From assembly GCA_038025085.1 (NCBI GenBank), contig CM076144.1, positions 2,170,001-2,234,000 on the forward strand: a stretch of 64,000 nucleotides of DNA, given 5' to 3'. A program made the position numbers and the translations under genes. Under the pieces are notes generated by a model. It did not search any database, was not told where the DNA came from, and worked only from the letters and a program-made list of their open reading frames with translations. Numbering within the stretch: the stretch's first letter is position 1; every line of letters starts with the position of its first letter. Source of the stretch: Tetragonia tetragonoides. Its lineage: Eukaryota; Streptophyta; Magnoliopsida; Caryophyllales; Aizoaceae. This document shows positions 48,585-60,571 of the stretch, in pieces.

Positions 48585-49070
48585 TTTTTTTATTTATCCT
48601 AGTAGTACAGTTAAATTCACCATAGTTCGCAGTATATGATACGAGTAATTAGCTCTAACCTCTGGGAGCAGTAAAGCACTACGTGCTCTAGCAAAAACCT
48701 CATCTGCTAGCATTTCATCTTGCTGTTGATTAGCAACAACCTCCTCTTGCTGTTGATTAGCCTGAACCTGTTTTCGCTGTTGTTGATTAGCCTGAACCTG
48801 TTTCCGCTGTTTACCACGTGGTTGCTTAGCTTTAACCTGCCTTCGCTGATGATCACGTACATGATTATTACCCTCTTTCTACTGTTTACTACGAGATTCA
48901 TCAGCTTTGACTTCTTTCAGCTGTACTCGAGGTAAATCAATTTGATCCACTTTCTGGCATCCCAGGGTAGACCATTTCCCACGACTTTTGACGGTTCACC
49001 ACGAGGTTGATAAGCTTTTCCACCCTTCTTAGTTCCCTTGAGCTTGAAGCCTATGAGGCACAGCATATTA

Positions 49071-49115
49071 ACAACAACAACAACAACAACCGCCTAGTAA
49101 GTATCCCGTCGAGGG
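49071..49115 (-). mobile_element. 45-bp LINE/SINE tail insertion with target duplication, copy A
   Basis: An (ACA)n-ACAACCGCC-AGTAAGTATCCC module, the reverse complement of the RTE-type 3' end, is flanked by CTATGAGGCACAGCATATTA (49051-49070) and CTATGAGGCACAGCAGATTA (49116-49135). The duplication proves a retrotransposition event that left only the last few dozen bases of the element. The same insertion is at 53979-54020 in copy B. Confidence 0.85.
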
Positions 49116-49503
49116 CTATGAGGCACAGCAGATTAAACATCCAAAAAGACAAAGAAAATAAATACTACTGTATGTATTTAGAAATGCGACAAATCATCAA
49201 GTGTTATGTGAGTACCTTTATCCTCTTCAGCGTAAACATCTACTAATACCTATCAATGCAAAAGGGGTAGAAAGATACAGCATATCATCAGTCTTATGAA
49301 TCAAATCGAATAACCAATAACAACAATCAGCCAAATAGGAACTATAACATAGTAAAGTACAGGGCAATATTCAAATTGAAAATAAAAACAGTAAAAAGTA
49401 AAGTTCTTTAAATAATCTTGCTAGGAACTTTGTATGTTCAATTATGTTTCAAATTCAGCAAGAGGAACTTAACCCATTGCCACCAATAGCAGCTCAAGCT
49501 TGT

Positions 49504-49610
49504 AACAACAACAACAACAACCCAGTAAATGTCCCACCGAGGGCGGGATCTGGGGAGGTCCAGATGTACGCAGCCTTTACCCAAACCTGTTGCCTAGTAG
49601 AGAGGTTGTT
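49504..49610 (-). mobile_element. LINE/SINE tail fragment, present only in copy A
   Basis: ACAACAACAACCCAGTAAAT, followed by GAGGGCGGGATCTGGGGAGG and TAGTAGAGAGGTTGTTTCC, is the same 3'-end module as at 23306 and 40000-40075, inverted. Copy B at about 54380 lacks it, giving a natural empty site. Confidence 0.75.
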
Positions 49611-50319
49611 TCCGAAAATCTTATCTTCTGAGTTACCTTCTTTACCATGGATATATTACCAGCCCTAATATTAAATTCACCATTTACAAATATGCATCAA
49701 AGATAAAATTGTAAAGGTACAATTCAAACAAGAACTTTTCATAACTAATTGAGGTTTTCGAGGCTAAATTGACGTCCCAATTGCGTAATCAGTGTATGTG
49801 TATATATAATCTAATTGATCATAATATTGAGAAGGAAAAAAAATCGGCAAAAATAGTTAAAATTGGTACCTTGAGGTGATATTTTTCAAGAACTGGAGTG
49901 GGAGGCTGATTATTATTCCATTCTTCATCTTCATCACAGGAATCCATCGAAGATAAAGCAAACCCTAACTCTCAAGAAACTCGTATATGCAAACCTGCTG
50001 CAAAGGATTTAGGAAATCGCAAGGATAAGAAACCCTAGAGATTTAATAGAAATCGAAATTTGGTAGATTTGAGATTGAGGGCAAACGTATTTGAAGACGG
50101 TTGTTATTATCCAACGATATCTTTACGTTTTCTTAGTTTTCTGTATTTTATTTATTTATTTATTTTATTTTTTTAGTCAAATTAGGGCATGTTCGTTTTC
50201 AGTTTTGACCAGTTCTTCCCAGTTTTGCCTAATTTTGAACAGTTATCAGTTACAAATTTTATATCAAATATAAAAATAAATATATGAATTTACTATCTAA
50301 TATTTAAACATGAATAAAA

Positions 50320-50519
<200 letters not shown>

Positions 50520-50755
50520 ACACTCAAAAATATAAAATTTCCAGTTTTCCCCAATTTTGTCCAGTTTGACCTAATTTTTACCAATTTCTCCCAGTTACCA
50601 GTTAGACTTACCAGTTTTCACCAGTTTTGCCTAGTTTCTCCCAGTTACCAGTCACTAGTTCCCAGTCGAAAAGAACAAGCCCTTATTTGGTATTGTTTGT
50701 TAGACTCATTTCCTATTTAACCCCTCCTCACTTTACACCCCCATGTGCCCATTAA

Positions 50756-51117
50756 TAGGGGTGTAACCTAGTCGAGCTAGGGCCGGCTCGAAGCTCAGCT
50801 TGGTTTGTTTTGGATCGGCTCGGGCTCGGCTTGAAGCTCGCCGAGCCGAAAAAATCAAGGTTTGAGTTCGGCTCCGTTACGGCTCAATTTAGGCTCGTTG
50901 CTCGGATCGACTCGAATTCAACTTATCATTAGAAACATTAGAAAAAATTTATCAATTTAAATAGTTGCAATTAAATTTAACTATTAGTGACCCCTCGCAT
51001 GTTCTCAAATGGAAAAAAAAATAAAAATAATAAGAAATTTTTATAAATATTTAATACTCTTTGAACCGAGTCGAACCCGAAATCTCACCTAGTCGGCTCG
51101 ACTCATTTACACCCCTA
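50756..51117. mobile_element. hAT-like MITE with GGCTCG-type repeats
   Basis: It starts TAGGGGTGTAACC and ends TTTACACCCCTA, with TGCCCAT at 50746-50752 on the left and directly after the right end at 51118-51124, consistent with an aged 8-bp duplication. The interior repeats GGCTCGGCTTGAAGCTCG-like words. Confidence 0.65.
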
Positions 51118-51186
51118 TGCCCATATTCCATGGACTAGAGGGAGTATTGTACATATATTTCAATTCCATGAGAGTACTGATAGAAC

Positions 51187-51778
51187 TAGGGGTGAGCATG
51201 AGTCCTGGGTACCTGGTCTTAGTCCTGGAATTGGTTTGGACTTGGCAGGTCCGGACCTGGAACTGGTCCCGTCAATTCCAATTGGGTCAAAAAATTTAGA
51301 CCTGTTTGGAAGCAATTCCAATTCTGGGTATCATTTTTCTGGACCCAGGACCCAATAGGTACCTGGTGGGACCAATTCCAATAACTGGGTACCTCGTGGA
51401 TCTAATTTACAATGTCTACCAATGCTACTAGTACTTTAGTTTTTCTATTGTATATGTTACAATTTTGATCTTTTCGATGTTGTAATATTTTTTTTGGAAT
51501 TGTCGCACAATCGTGACTCATAGTATTTGGATAGTATTCCGTTATTCCCATTAAAATTCTACGAGACAAGATGTCAAGCAATTTTTTTCAGTGAGGGATG
51601 ACCGGAACTGGGTACCTGATATTGGAATTGGACCTGCCAATCCCTAGTCTGGGTATCAGTTTCGAGGAACTGCTCTAACCAATTCCAATTCTGGGTTCCA
51701 AATTTGAGGAACTGCTCTAACCAATTTCAATACTAAATCCTAAGATTTCAAGTGGGTAACTGTTTGCGCTCACCCCTA
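51187..51778. mobile_element. hAT-like element with exact 8-bp duplication
   Basis: TAGGGGTGAGC and GCTCACCCCTA form the ends; GATAGAAC flanks both sides exactly (51179-51186 and 51779-51786). The interior repeats GGTACCTGG, GGAACTG and CCAATTCCAA words, like the element at 36382-37053. No coding sequence. Confidence 0.82.
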
Positions 51779-51786
51779 GATAGAAC

Positions 51787-52388
51787 TATTTCATACTAAA
51801 AGCGTATTGGCCGAAGTTTCTTTTAGGGCTTTTATTACTTATCTGCCGTAACCCCGTAAGGGAATAGGAGAAAAAGTAAAATTACTCCATAGAAAATCTG
51901 TGATACATATACTCTGAATTCTGATCATATATACTCTTGATTCCTGATGAGACTTAAAACACGGATCTAGTCATGAGTCCATGTACTATACTTGTTTTGT
52001 TTTAATTTTCCTCTTTCTTTCATTTCAATCCTCAATGCACATTGAGCTTTTATATATGGAGTATAAACTATGAACATCACATGAGCTAAAGAATTGATTA
52101 ATTTTTCAAGATGCTACCAAACTAGCCACCAACATATAGTATCTAGTATGACATGCGCAAACATTGAAGAGCGAAAATGTATTATCAAAGTACTTCATGT
52201 AGCCCGTTCAAAGAAATGGAGGTACTTCAAATTTCAGCATTAATTTAAACCCAACACAACACATGTAAATCTTCCGGTTAAAAATGTTAAAATAAGAAAA
52301 ACACAATCAAAAGTCACGTCGTTATAATTAGATGACAAAGGGCACGACATGAAACCGTAACCTCCAACACAAGTCTAATCCCCAAACC
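51787..52388. other. Intergenic DNA before duplication copy B
   Basis: No recognisable gene or repeat boundary. AT-rich. Confidence 0.4.
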
Positions 52389-52534
52389 ATGATGTTGATG
52401 GTTCAATTCCTATCAACCTTTGTATCACCTCTAAAACCAAAACCAAAACCCAAACAAAAACCAAAATCCAAGAACCACACCTCCATTCACAGTAGTAACT
52501 CACATCCGCGCTCCTCAGTCTTCACCACAAATTC

Positions 52535-52640
52535 CAATAAGAAAAGAGCAAGTTCTCCTCTTCACCACAGCTTCCCATCCAAAAAGAAAAGAGAATGTTG
52601 TCTTCTTCACCACAGCTTCCCATCCAATAAGAAAAGAGGG
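52535..52640 (+). repeat. Short tandem repeat, CCACAGCTTCCCATCC unit
   Basis: A unit of about 30-36 bases containing CTTCCCATCCAA and AAGAAAAGAG occurs three times, fully or partly. Copy A has a single unit at about 46300-46330, so the array expanded in copy B or shrank in copy A. Confidence 0.6.
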
Positions 52641-52813
52641 TGCTTTCCACCTCCATGTGATTCAAGTTCTACCAAAATACTGAGTCACCCTTTACAAGTT
52701 CAGCTGATTTCACTCCTTCCAAGTTTGGAAAACAATCACCATTCACACGGCAAAATTTCAAATATCAATTATGCACAAACATTCGAACATGACTATAAGA
52801 GAAAACAGCCTAC

Positions 52814-54733
52814 CTAGTACCCGCTTAAGTTCCTCATCAGAAAGCCTAACATAAAACGCATTTTCATGTTCCCATTCCTGAACACATGGTAATCCCCTGA
52901 AAAGTGAATAGCCGTTTAGTGTTTGTACTAGAAATCATCAAGGTAATCAGAAGATGAGAAAAAGAAAAGTAAGCTCAGTACCAGTATACTTCGGCCTCTC
53001 TAAGAAGAGATTCGTAGGTGGAGCTTGCATGTTTAGCATCCTTTGGATCACCATGCAACCAAATCTTGTACTGCACAAAAAGAAAAAAGGATGGTTTCTT
53101 TCCAGATGAATTACACAAGGAGCATTCTACAAACAAAGGTTACTTTTGCCTACCAGGCTATGACCAACGAACCCAATCGGAAGACCATAGAAAAGTAGGC
53201 AACCTAGACAATAGGTACTTCACCTTTTCAAAAACATAACATAGAAAACTGAAATCTAAAAACAAAAAACTAGTTTCAGTTTTAAATATTTTCAAAACTT
53301 AGAACAAAAATGAGAAAAAATAACTGACAACCCAACCAAATAAGGGTTAACATCTAACTAGGCAGATTCCTAAGACGTATATGAAATTAAAGAATACGAC
53401 TCAGATTCCAGCTAACTAGACAAATTCCCTAATCAAGCAACTACTCCTTAATTATCTTTTGTTTTCACACACCACAGCGAGAGACATCTTTTTTTTAATC
53501 ATAGTAGTACAGTTAAAGTACAGTTAAATTCACCATAGTTTGCAGTACATGATAATTAGCTCTAACCTCTGGGAGCAGTAAAGCACTACGTGCTCTAGCA
53601 AAAACCTCATCTGCTAGCATTTCATCTTGCTGTTGATTAGCAACAACCTCCTCTTGCTGTTGATTAGCAACAACCTGTTTTCGCTGTTGATTAGCCTGAA
53701 CCTGTTTTCGCTGTTTACCACGTGGTTGTTTAGCTTTAACCTGCCTTTGCAGATGATCACCTACATGATTATTACCCTCTTTCTGCTGTTTACTAATACG
53801 AGATTCATCAGCTTTGACTTCTTTCAGCTGTGCTCGAGGTAAATCAATTTTGATCCCCTTTCTGGAGTCGCAGGGTAGACTATTTCCCACGACTTTTGAC
53901 GGTTCACCACGAGGTTGATAAGCTTTTCCACCCTTCTTAGTTCCCTTGAGCTTGAAGCCTATGAGGCACAGCAGATTAACAACAACAACAACAACCGCCC
54001 AGTAAGTATCCCGCCAAGGGCTATGAGGCACAGCAGACTAAACATCCAAAAAGACAAGGAAATAAAAATACTACTGTTAGAAGGACAATATATAAAGCAA
54101 GTATGTATTTAGAAATGCGACAAATCACAAGTGTTATGTGAGTACCTTTATCCTCTTCAGCGTAAACATCTACTAATACCTATCAATGCAAAAGGGTAGA
54201 AAGATACAGCATATCATCAGTCTTATGAATCAAATCAAATAATCAACAACAACAATCAGCCAATTAGGAACTATAACATAGTAAAGTACAGGACAATAAT
54301 CTTGCTAGGAACTTTGTATGTCCAATTACGTTTCAAATTCAGCAAGAGGAACTAACCCATTGCCACCAATAGCAGCTCAAAATTGTAACAGAGAAAATCT
54401 TATACTAGCCCTAATATTAAATTCACCGTTTACAAATATGCATATAGATTAAATTCTAAAGGTACAATTGAAACAAGAACTTTTAATAACTAATTGAGGT
54501 TTTTGGGCCTTAATTGTTGTCTCAAACTCTCAATGGCTCAAATCAAAACATACACGAGACCAATTGCGTAATCAGTGTATGTGTATATATAATCTAATTG
54601 ATCATGCATAAGATTGAGAAAAACAAAAATCGGCAAACATAGTTAAAATTGGTACCTTGAGGTGATATTTTTCAAGAACTGGAGTGGGAGGCTGATTATC
54701 ATTCCATTCTTCCTCTTCATCCCAGAAATCCAT
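52814..54733 (-). CDS. Unrecognised multi-exon gene, copy B (open, 3' part not seen)
   Basis: Five exons join in one frame: 54656-54733, 54146-54179, 53567-53958, 52982-53070, 52814-52896. The protein starts MDFWDEEEEWNDNQPP and has a Lys/Gln-rich middle with imperfect repeats of KQVVANQQQ and EEVVANQQQ. It continues YKIWLHGDPKDAKHASSTYE, LLREAEVYWGLPC and VRLSDEELKRVL. The last exon ends mid-codon at a good donor, so more exons are expected, but none was found before the duplication border near 52490. I do not recognise the family; it could be a truncated copy of a gene that is complete elsewhere. The exon 3 acceptor lies right beside the small retro-insertion. Confidence 0.5.
53979..54020 (-). 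mobile_element. 42-bp LINE/SINE tail insertion with target duplication, copy B
   Basis: Flanked by CTATGAGGCACAGCAGATTA (53959-53978) and CTATGAGGCACAGCAGACTA (54021-54040). It corresponds to 49071-49115 in copy A, so it was present before the segment duplicated. Confidence 0.85.
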
Positions 54734-54910
54734 CGAAGATAAAGCAAACCCTAATTCTCAAGAAACTCGTATATGCAAACCTGCTGCAAAAGATTTAGGA
54801 AATCGCAATTCGCAATAGGAGAAAAATAAACCCTAGAGATTTAATAGAAATCGGAAATTTGGTAGATTTGAGAAGAATGAGGGCAAACGTATTTGAAGAC
54901 AGATTATTAT

Positions 54911-56167
54911 TATCTGACGATATGACTCCAGTGTAAGACCCGCTTTATGTAAGTACCCGCGCGCGCATCCGTTCGAACTATTTTTTCGTTTTTTTTTTTG
55001 GAGGCGAGAAAGACCAGATTAACCTAAAGAGTCCCTCAATAGCAGAGCTGTGAGAGACAGACGGAACGAATTCGACCAAAGGAATAAAGATAGATAAGAG
55101 TGTTCAGAGTTAGCCATAAAATCAGCTTTATCTGAAGTAGTGAAGAACCTCCACATTATCGAACAAATACAAATAATCCTTTTTGGTATCTATGATCAAA
55201 TTCTCTATGTCCCATGGAATGTCATTTAGCTCTAACAACTTTAATCATTGATAGATTGTCACGCTCTATAGTAAATAGTAATATTTCTAATACCTAACTC
55301 TCGAGTCTTCTGAACCCCTTCTCTAAGATCGATTGCTTCTGCCATAAGAATAGAGGTTAATTACAAGATTTAGCTCCTAATGATATTACTTCACCCTGGA
55401 AATTACGTATACAAAATGCGGTTGCGACATCAGAAGAATTTTTCTTTAAACTATCAAATTTAAGTTTAGCATAACTAGCTCGAGGGTGTTTCCACGTAAC
55501 TCATGTTCTCTTTTGTTTCTCATATTTTTATTTGTTTTGCATATACTCCTCTCAAGTCAATGTTAGAATCATTCTTAGCTAATGCCTTCCATTCACCAAA
55601 GTTGTTCCTAAGTGAATTTGATTTGGAATTGTGACTAAACCATCCAGACAAAATTAATTACGGCATACCAAAATGACCACCAAGTGAGGATGAGAAGAAC
55701 GAAATCTCATTCTTCAATTTGTCATGAAAAGTTAATATTGTCTAAAAATGAGATAAAATGGTCAAAGTCGAATATCAGGTTCTTATGAAGAAGGTCTTGT
55801 ACCTTATCCCAAGTGTGGAGGAAATAATGACACTTGAAAAATAAATGTACTTTGTCATCTGAATGAAAATTACAAAAGACACATTTTTGAGGTAAAAAAA
55901 ATCTTTGCTTTATTGGAGTCATTTCTTTATAAGGAGGCCATCAATGCATAACTTGAAAAGAAATATTTTGATTTTATTTGGTAAGTTTAAATTCCAAATC
56001 CAACTAAAACTACAAACTTTTTTTTTATTATAATCATATTTGTATACCTTGTGCTGGGACTGCTAGTCACGTAGCTGATTTAGATGAAAAAATCCAACTT
56101 AGGTGAAGTGAGCACATTCAAGTGTTATTAAAACAAACAAAGTACTTGTGGTTTATTACCAAAAGAA
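54911..56167 (-). mobile_element. Decayed L1-type LINE 3' region
   Basis: On the minus strand 55722-55922 reads CVFCNFHSDDKVHLFFKCHY, the zinc-binding domain found downstream of reverse transcriptase in plant L1 elements. Further on (about 55470-55020) pieces of an RNase H-like region appear (CIRNFQGEVISLGAKSC) with several stops. About 55000-55930 is the supported part; the rest of this interval shows nothing more. Confidence 0.6.
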
Positions 56168-56936
56168 CATATGCGATCTGAGACTTCGCCACACTAAATA
56201 GACGGAATATTCATCTGCTCGAGATTTATCCTAGTTCTTTACTGTGACGCGCAATCTAAACGACTGAATAGATTTTTCTTGGGTGAACCTCAAACACTAT
56301 GGGACACCACCAATTTAGTCGAATACGGGGGAGTATTCTCAAATTGCGCAGTGTATTCGCACTACTCACATTCAATCTCAACGAGGGTTAACCTACTAAT
56401 GAGTCCATAATGAACGGGAGTTTGGTTTCCAATGAGGTTGTGACGGTGGGTAGGTGGAGGTCGGTGGGACGCAACGAACATTTTCCATTTTCTCAAGCTA
56501 ATGAGTAATTAATATAACTTCTTGATCGTAACTCTACTAAGTTGTTGTTTCAAGAATCTCACGTACTATTCGTGCAACACCCCAAATTTCCACCATTTAA
56601 AACCAAGAGTTGTAGCGGAAAAATACTAGAATTGAAATGCAAAGCGTACGTAAACATTTATCACAATTTATCAATTAATTGTTGGATTGGGTTGTGTTGG
56701 GTTGAGATATGTTATATTAGGTTATGCAATCAACAATGCAATTTCTCAAGTGAAGTCTATCCTAGAGCACAATCAAGTGTTATTAGAGCCACCAAAGTAC
56801 TTGTGAGTTATTACCAAAATGTCATACACAACTAGGGATGTAAATGGATACTCCATCCGCGGATATCCGCACCATCCGACCCGAATATATGGATCAAAAA
56901 CCGAATAAACGGATCCTTAAGAGGATGGTGGATGGA
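56168..56936. repeat. 769-bp direct repeat, copy 1
   Basis: It matches 57727-58495 at an offset of exactly 1,559 bases with about six mismatches seen by eye. It includes the unclassified repeat also at 40740-41060, and its last 105 bases are the left end of the hAT-like element that is complete in copy 2. Confidence 0.93.
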
Positions 56937-57726
56937 TGACTGATGAGCCAAAAAAAAGGGGGTATGTGGGTGGGGTCCAGGGGAAATAAGTTATGCAACG
57001 TTAAGTTACACTCCAGGGAAGTTAGTTTTTTTTTTTTGTTGGTCCTCTTAGGAAAGTTAGTTGATGAGTTGAATTGAGTTATACTTATTCCTCATTTGAG
57101 GCACATAGTTTCCGGATAACCTTAACCCCATCTATCCTACGTGTTTGGTTGCTTTTTCGTTTACAAGTGTTTAGTGGGTGTTTGGAAAGTGGTTTGTCTC
57201 ACTCCCTTGTTTGTATATGGGTATTAGATTTGAAAATACATTGATATAATTATAAATTTATTGATGAATTGTAAATGATTTTTGCTTAATTAATCTAATT
57301 AAATAAACAAAATTGTTACTCACATATTCACAATAGTTATGATCGAAGAAAGTTAACTTAGCTTGAAATACCAAATATGAAGAACGATAAGATTAAATAC
57401 TTGTTACTACAGTACTAAATAAAACATGTTTCTTTCCAAGTCAATATCTTACTATCATACTACATATCATTAGATACATTACAAATGATAACGGTTTTGC
57501 TGGGAAATGAACACCTACAACATTAATACACATAAGTACCAATATAACCCTTCTACAATCTTATACTACACATAGGAAACTATTGAGAATACCATTGGCT
57601 ATATATTATCAAAGTGATGGTAGCAACGAAGTTCCCTAACGGAACGACACATTGGGCAGCCGAGGACCTATATCCTCTAGATAAGGAATGAAAATTCCAT
57701 CCTCGACCTGGGTCATGATGAACTTT
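56937..57726. other. Spacer between the two direct-repeat copies
   Basis: 790 bases with no gene-like frame. It ends just before the second copy. It shows a GGGTGTTTGGAAAGTGG word, often found at plant MITE ends, but no partner. Confidence 0.4.
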
Positions 57727-58495
57727 CATATGCGATCTGAGACTTCGCCACACTAAATAGACGGAATATTCATCTGCTCGAGATTTATTCTAGTTCTTTA
57801 CTGTGACGCGCAATCTAAACGACTGAATAGATTTTTCTTGGGTGAACCTCAAACACTATGGGACACCACCAATTTAGTCGAATACGGGGGAGTATTCTCA
57901 AATTGCGCAGTGTATTCGCACTACTCACATTCAATCTCAACGAGGGTTAACCTACTAATGAGTCCATAATGAACGGGAGTTTGGTTTCCAATGAGGTTGT
58001 GACGGTGGGTAGGTGGAGGTCGGTGGGACGCAACAAACATTTTCCATTTTCTCAAGCTAATGAGTAATTAATATAACTTCTTGATCGTAACTCTACTAAG
58101 TTGTTGTTTCAAGAATCTCACGTACTATTCGTGCAACACCCCAAATTTCCACCATTTAAAACCAAGAGTTGTAGCGGAAAAATACTAGAATTGAAATGCA
58201 AAGCGTACGTAAACATTTATCACAATTTATCAATTAATTGTTGGATTGGATTGTGTTGGGTTGAGATATGTTATATTAGGTTATGCAATCAACAATGCAA
58301 TTTCTCAAGTGAAGTCTATCCTAGAGCACAATCAAGTGTTATTAGAGCCACCAAAGTACTTGTGAGTTATTACCAAAATGTCATACACAACTAGGGATGT
58401 AAATGGATACTCCATCCGCGGATATCCGCACTATCCGACCCGAATATATGGATCAAAACCCGAATAAACGAATCCTTAAGAGGATGGTGGATGGA
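57727..58495. repeat. 769-bp direct repeat, copy 2
   Basis: Second copy of 56168-56936, over 99% identical by eye. Here the hAT-like element starting at 58392 continues to its right end at 60651. Confidence 0.93.
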
Positions 58496-59381
58496 GCGGG
58501 TGACGGATCGGGTAGGATTCGGGTGGACATTTTCCACCCGCGAACCCGACCAGCTAAAACCATCCATCACCCGTTTAATTAAGAAAAAAGGAAAAAAAAA
58601 TATAAATAGACCTAACCCTAAAATCCTAAATGAACAATGTTACTTTCACAGTTTCACTCTTTCTCTCTCTTCTTCTCTCTCAAGTAGTGAGCCACCACTG
58701 ACTCAGTCACTCACTCACTCCCACTCTCTAACTCTTCATCAGCAGCCACGCCAGCCAGCCGCCTGTCGCCGGAGTTCAGTCACCACAGTTCTACTGTATA
58801 GGATTCTTCTCTCCACCTATTTCCTCTCTCCTCTTACTTTCTCATATTCTGTCATCTAATCGCTTCATTGTTCTTTACATCAGTTCACCAGCCACTCGCC
58901 ACCGTCGCCGGAGCAACCCTTCACCATCTCGCCGGAGCAACCCCTCAGTCCTTACCTTCTCATCGGAAAAGCGATTCAGGTTTTTTTTTCCGAAAATTTT
59001 GGTGTTCATTGTTGGGGGTTTAGAGTTTTGGATGATTATGTAACAGATTTGGTTAATGGGTGTTCTGATACAGATTTAATTTGATTTTGATTTGGTTTTT
59101 CTTTGTGGGTGTTTATGATTTTGAGTTCCTAATGCATTCTGTTTTGGCATTTTAAGTTTTCCAACTTATTTTGCTTTGTCTTGTTTCAGTGTGATTTTGT
59201 TGGTATGTTTGGGTTTTGTGGGTATATGTGGATTTGAGTGTCTAGTGCATTAGGAATGAAAAGAAGTCATAATCTTCAACTAAATGCACAATTAGCCACT
59301 GTGGGCAGGACCCTTAAGGGAAAACAATGGGGTTTGTGGTACTGGTGGTGGTTGTGTTGTATAGGGATTTTGGTACTGGTG

Positions 59382-59525
59382 GTGGAACAATTTTATTAAA
59401 ACAGGAGTATTGTGAACAGAATTCATTTTACTAAAATCAAACATCACTAAACTGTTTATCATCCGATCCATCCGTTTAAACCGTGGATGACGGATGGAGT
59501 GGATTAGGATTGGATGGTTCGCGGG
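59382..59525. repeat. 144-bp direct repeat inside the hAT-like element, left copy
   Basis: Starts GTGGAACAATTTTATTAAAA and ends in the GGATGGTTCGCGGGT word. The right copy is at 60428-60571, offset 1,046 bases. The kinase exon lies between them. Confidence 0.85.
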
Positions 59526-59730
59526 TTCTTCATTTGCTCTTTCCTGTTGTATTTATCCCTAAAGCTTTTTACTTTCTCTCTCAGGTGCTGCGATCGAGCC
59601 TTGACATGTGAGGCAAATTCAAAACTTCTCTCAATTGTTAGTTATCTTGGATTTCAGATTTTGTGTTTTAGATTTTTGTCTCAGTCAATTTTTTGTTTCC
59701 ATTACAAATTTGATGCTCATTATTTTACAG

Positions 59731-59806
59731 GGACATCAAAGGAGCGAACTTACTTGTTGAGTCATCTGAAGTTGTCAAGCTTGCAGACTTTAGAATTGCC
59801 AAATGT
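59731..59806 (+). pseudogene. Protein-kinase exon captured by the hAT-like element
   Basis: After a good TTTTACAG acceptor the frame reads DIKGANLLVESSEVVKLADF then RIAKC and ends at GTGAGT. This is the catalytic loop to activation segment of a MAPKKK-type kinase (usually HRDIKGANLLV and LADFG). The Mg-binding DFG is DFR here, so the copy could not encode an active site. No other kinase exons are present. Confidence 0.8.
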
Positions 59807-60427
59807 GTGAGTTTGCCCCCTTTATATTAGGGTTCGTGCTGTAAATACTAGGTTTTGTTATTTTTGTTTTGTTTTCGTTTTTTGTTCAGTATGGGGTTGT
59901 TTTAGTAGAATTTGAGGTTTTCTGTTGGTTAATTAATTTGGCTTCAATTTGAAAAATTTATGCAATTATCTCAAAGAACATTTGAGATTGTGCATTTATG
60001 CTTCATCCTGTACTATCCAAAGATGAAGCTTAGAGGGAGAAAGTGAACTTTTTTTCACCTTCAGCTCTCCTATTAGGCGTTTGCAAACAACAGGATAAAA
60101 GATTTCATTTTAAAATTGCAATATTGATATACTTTAATAATATTGAACATCATAGACTTCACATATGTTTGTAGATTCCAGAAAGAAAGAAAGAAAAAAA
60201 AAAAAGAGTTTCGATTTGCAACCAGTGGAGATTAGTCAGATTGATGAAAAATTGAGTCCACTGTCTACTTGATGTAATAGATTAGTAGTCAGTAGGCTAG
60301 TTATTTGACAATCGTGATGTGAGAAAATATTTTAAACTGTTGTTTTGTGTGATTTGGATTTTATGTATAATACTTTTTCATATTTGGTTTGTATGAAGCT
60401 TTAATTAAGCGAGTGAAATGCATGACA

Positions 60428-60571
60428 GTGGAACAATTTTATTAAAACAGGAGTATTGTGAACAGAATTCATTTTACTAAAATCAAACATCACTAAACCG
60501 TTTATCACCCGATCCATCCGTTTAAACCGTGAATGGCGGATGAAAAGGATTAGGATTGGATGGTTCGCGGG
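60428..60571. repeat. 144-bp direct repeat inside the hAT-like element, right copy
   Basis: Partner of 59382-59525 with a few mismatches. Both copies end in the same GGATGGTTCGCGGGT word typical of the element's terminal array. Confidence 0.85.

Larger units (their letters stand above)
46507..49947 (-). pseudogene. Unrecognised multi-exon gene, copy A (frameshifted)
   Basis: Exons by comparison with copy B: 49870-49947, 49216-49249, 48660-49050, 46669-46757, 46507-46583. The N-terminus is MDSCDEDEEWNNNQPP and continues TPVLEKYHLK. In exon 3 one A is missing relative to copy B (near 48940), so the frame runs into a stop soon after LPWDARKWIK. Exon 4 has Ser for a Trp of copy B, and exon 5 lacks two codons. 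A MULE-like element sits in the intron before exon 4. I do not recognise the family. Confidence 0.6.
46200..50090. repeat. Segmental duplication, copy A
   Basis: Most of this stretch aligns collinearly with 52490-54910. Copy A is longer because of a 1.4-kb MULE-like insertion (47181-48584), an ATA microsatellite (46998-47047) and a LINE-tail insertion (about 49504-49610), none of which is in copy B. Shared features include the small insertion at 49071-49115. Confidence 0.85.
52490..54910. repeat. Segmental duplication, copy B
   Basis: It aligns with copy A from about 46270 to 50090. Copy B lacks the MULE, the ATA array and one LINE tail of copy A. It keeps the small insertion with its target duplication. 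It therefore shows the pre-insertion state of several sites. Confidence 0.85.

Noticed and set aside
52389..52817. Plus-strand 142-residue frame rich in Lys, Pro and Ser
   Set aside because: It overlaps the exon at 52814, is inflated by a short tandem repeat, and the matching frame in copy A is shorter and not conserved. No recognisable domain.
56542..56835. 97-residue frame found identically at 58101-58394
   Set aside because: The identity is explained by the 769-bp direct repeat. The few differences between copies do not show selection, and nothing in the protein is recognisable.
56168..58495. The two 769-bp repeats as LTRs of a retrotransposon
   Set aside because: No TG...CA ends, no primer-binding site after the first copy, no gag or pol between them, and the second copy ends inside a DNA transposon.
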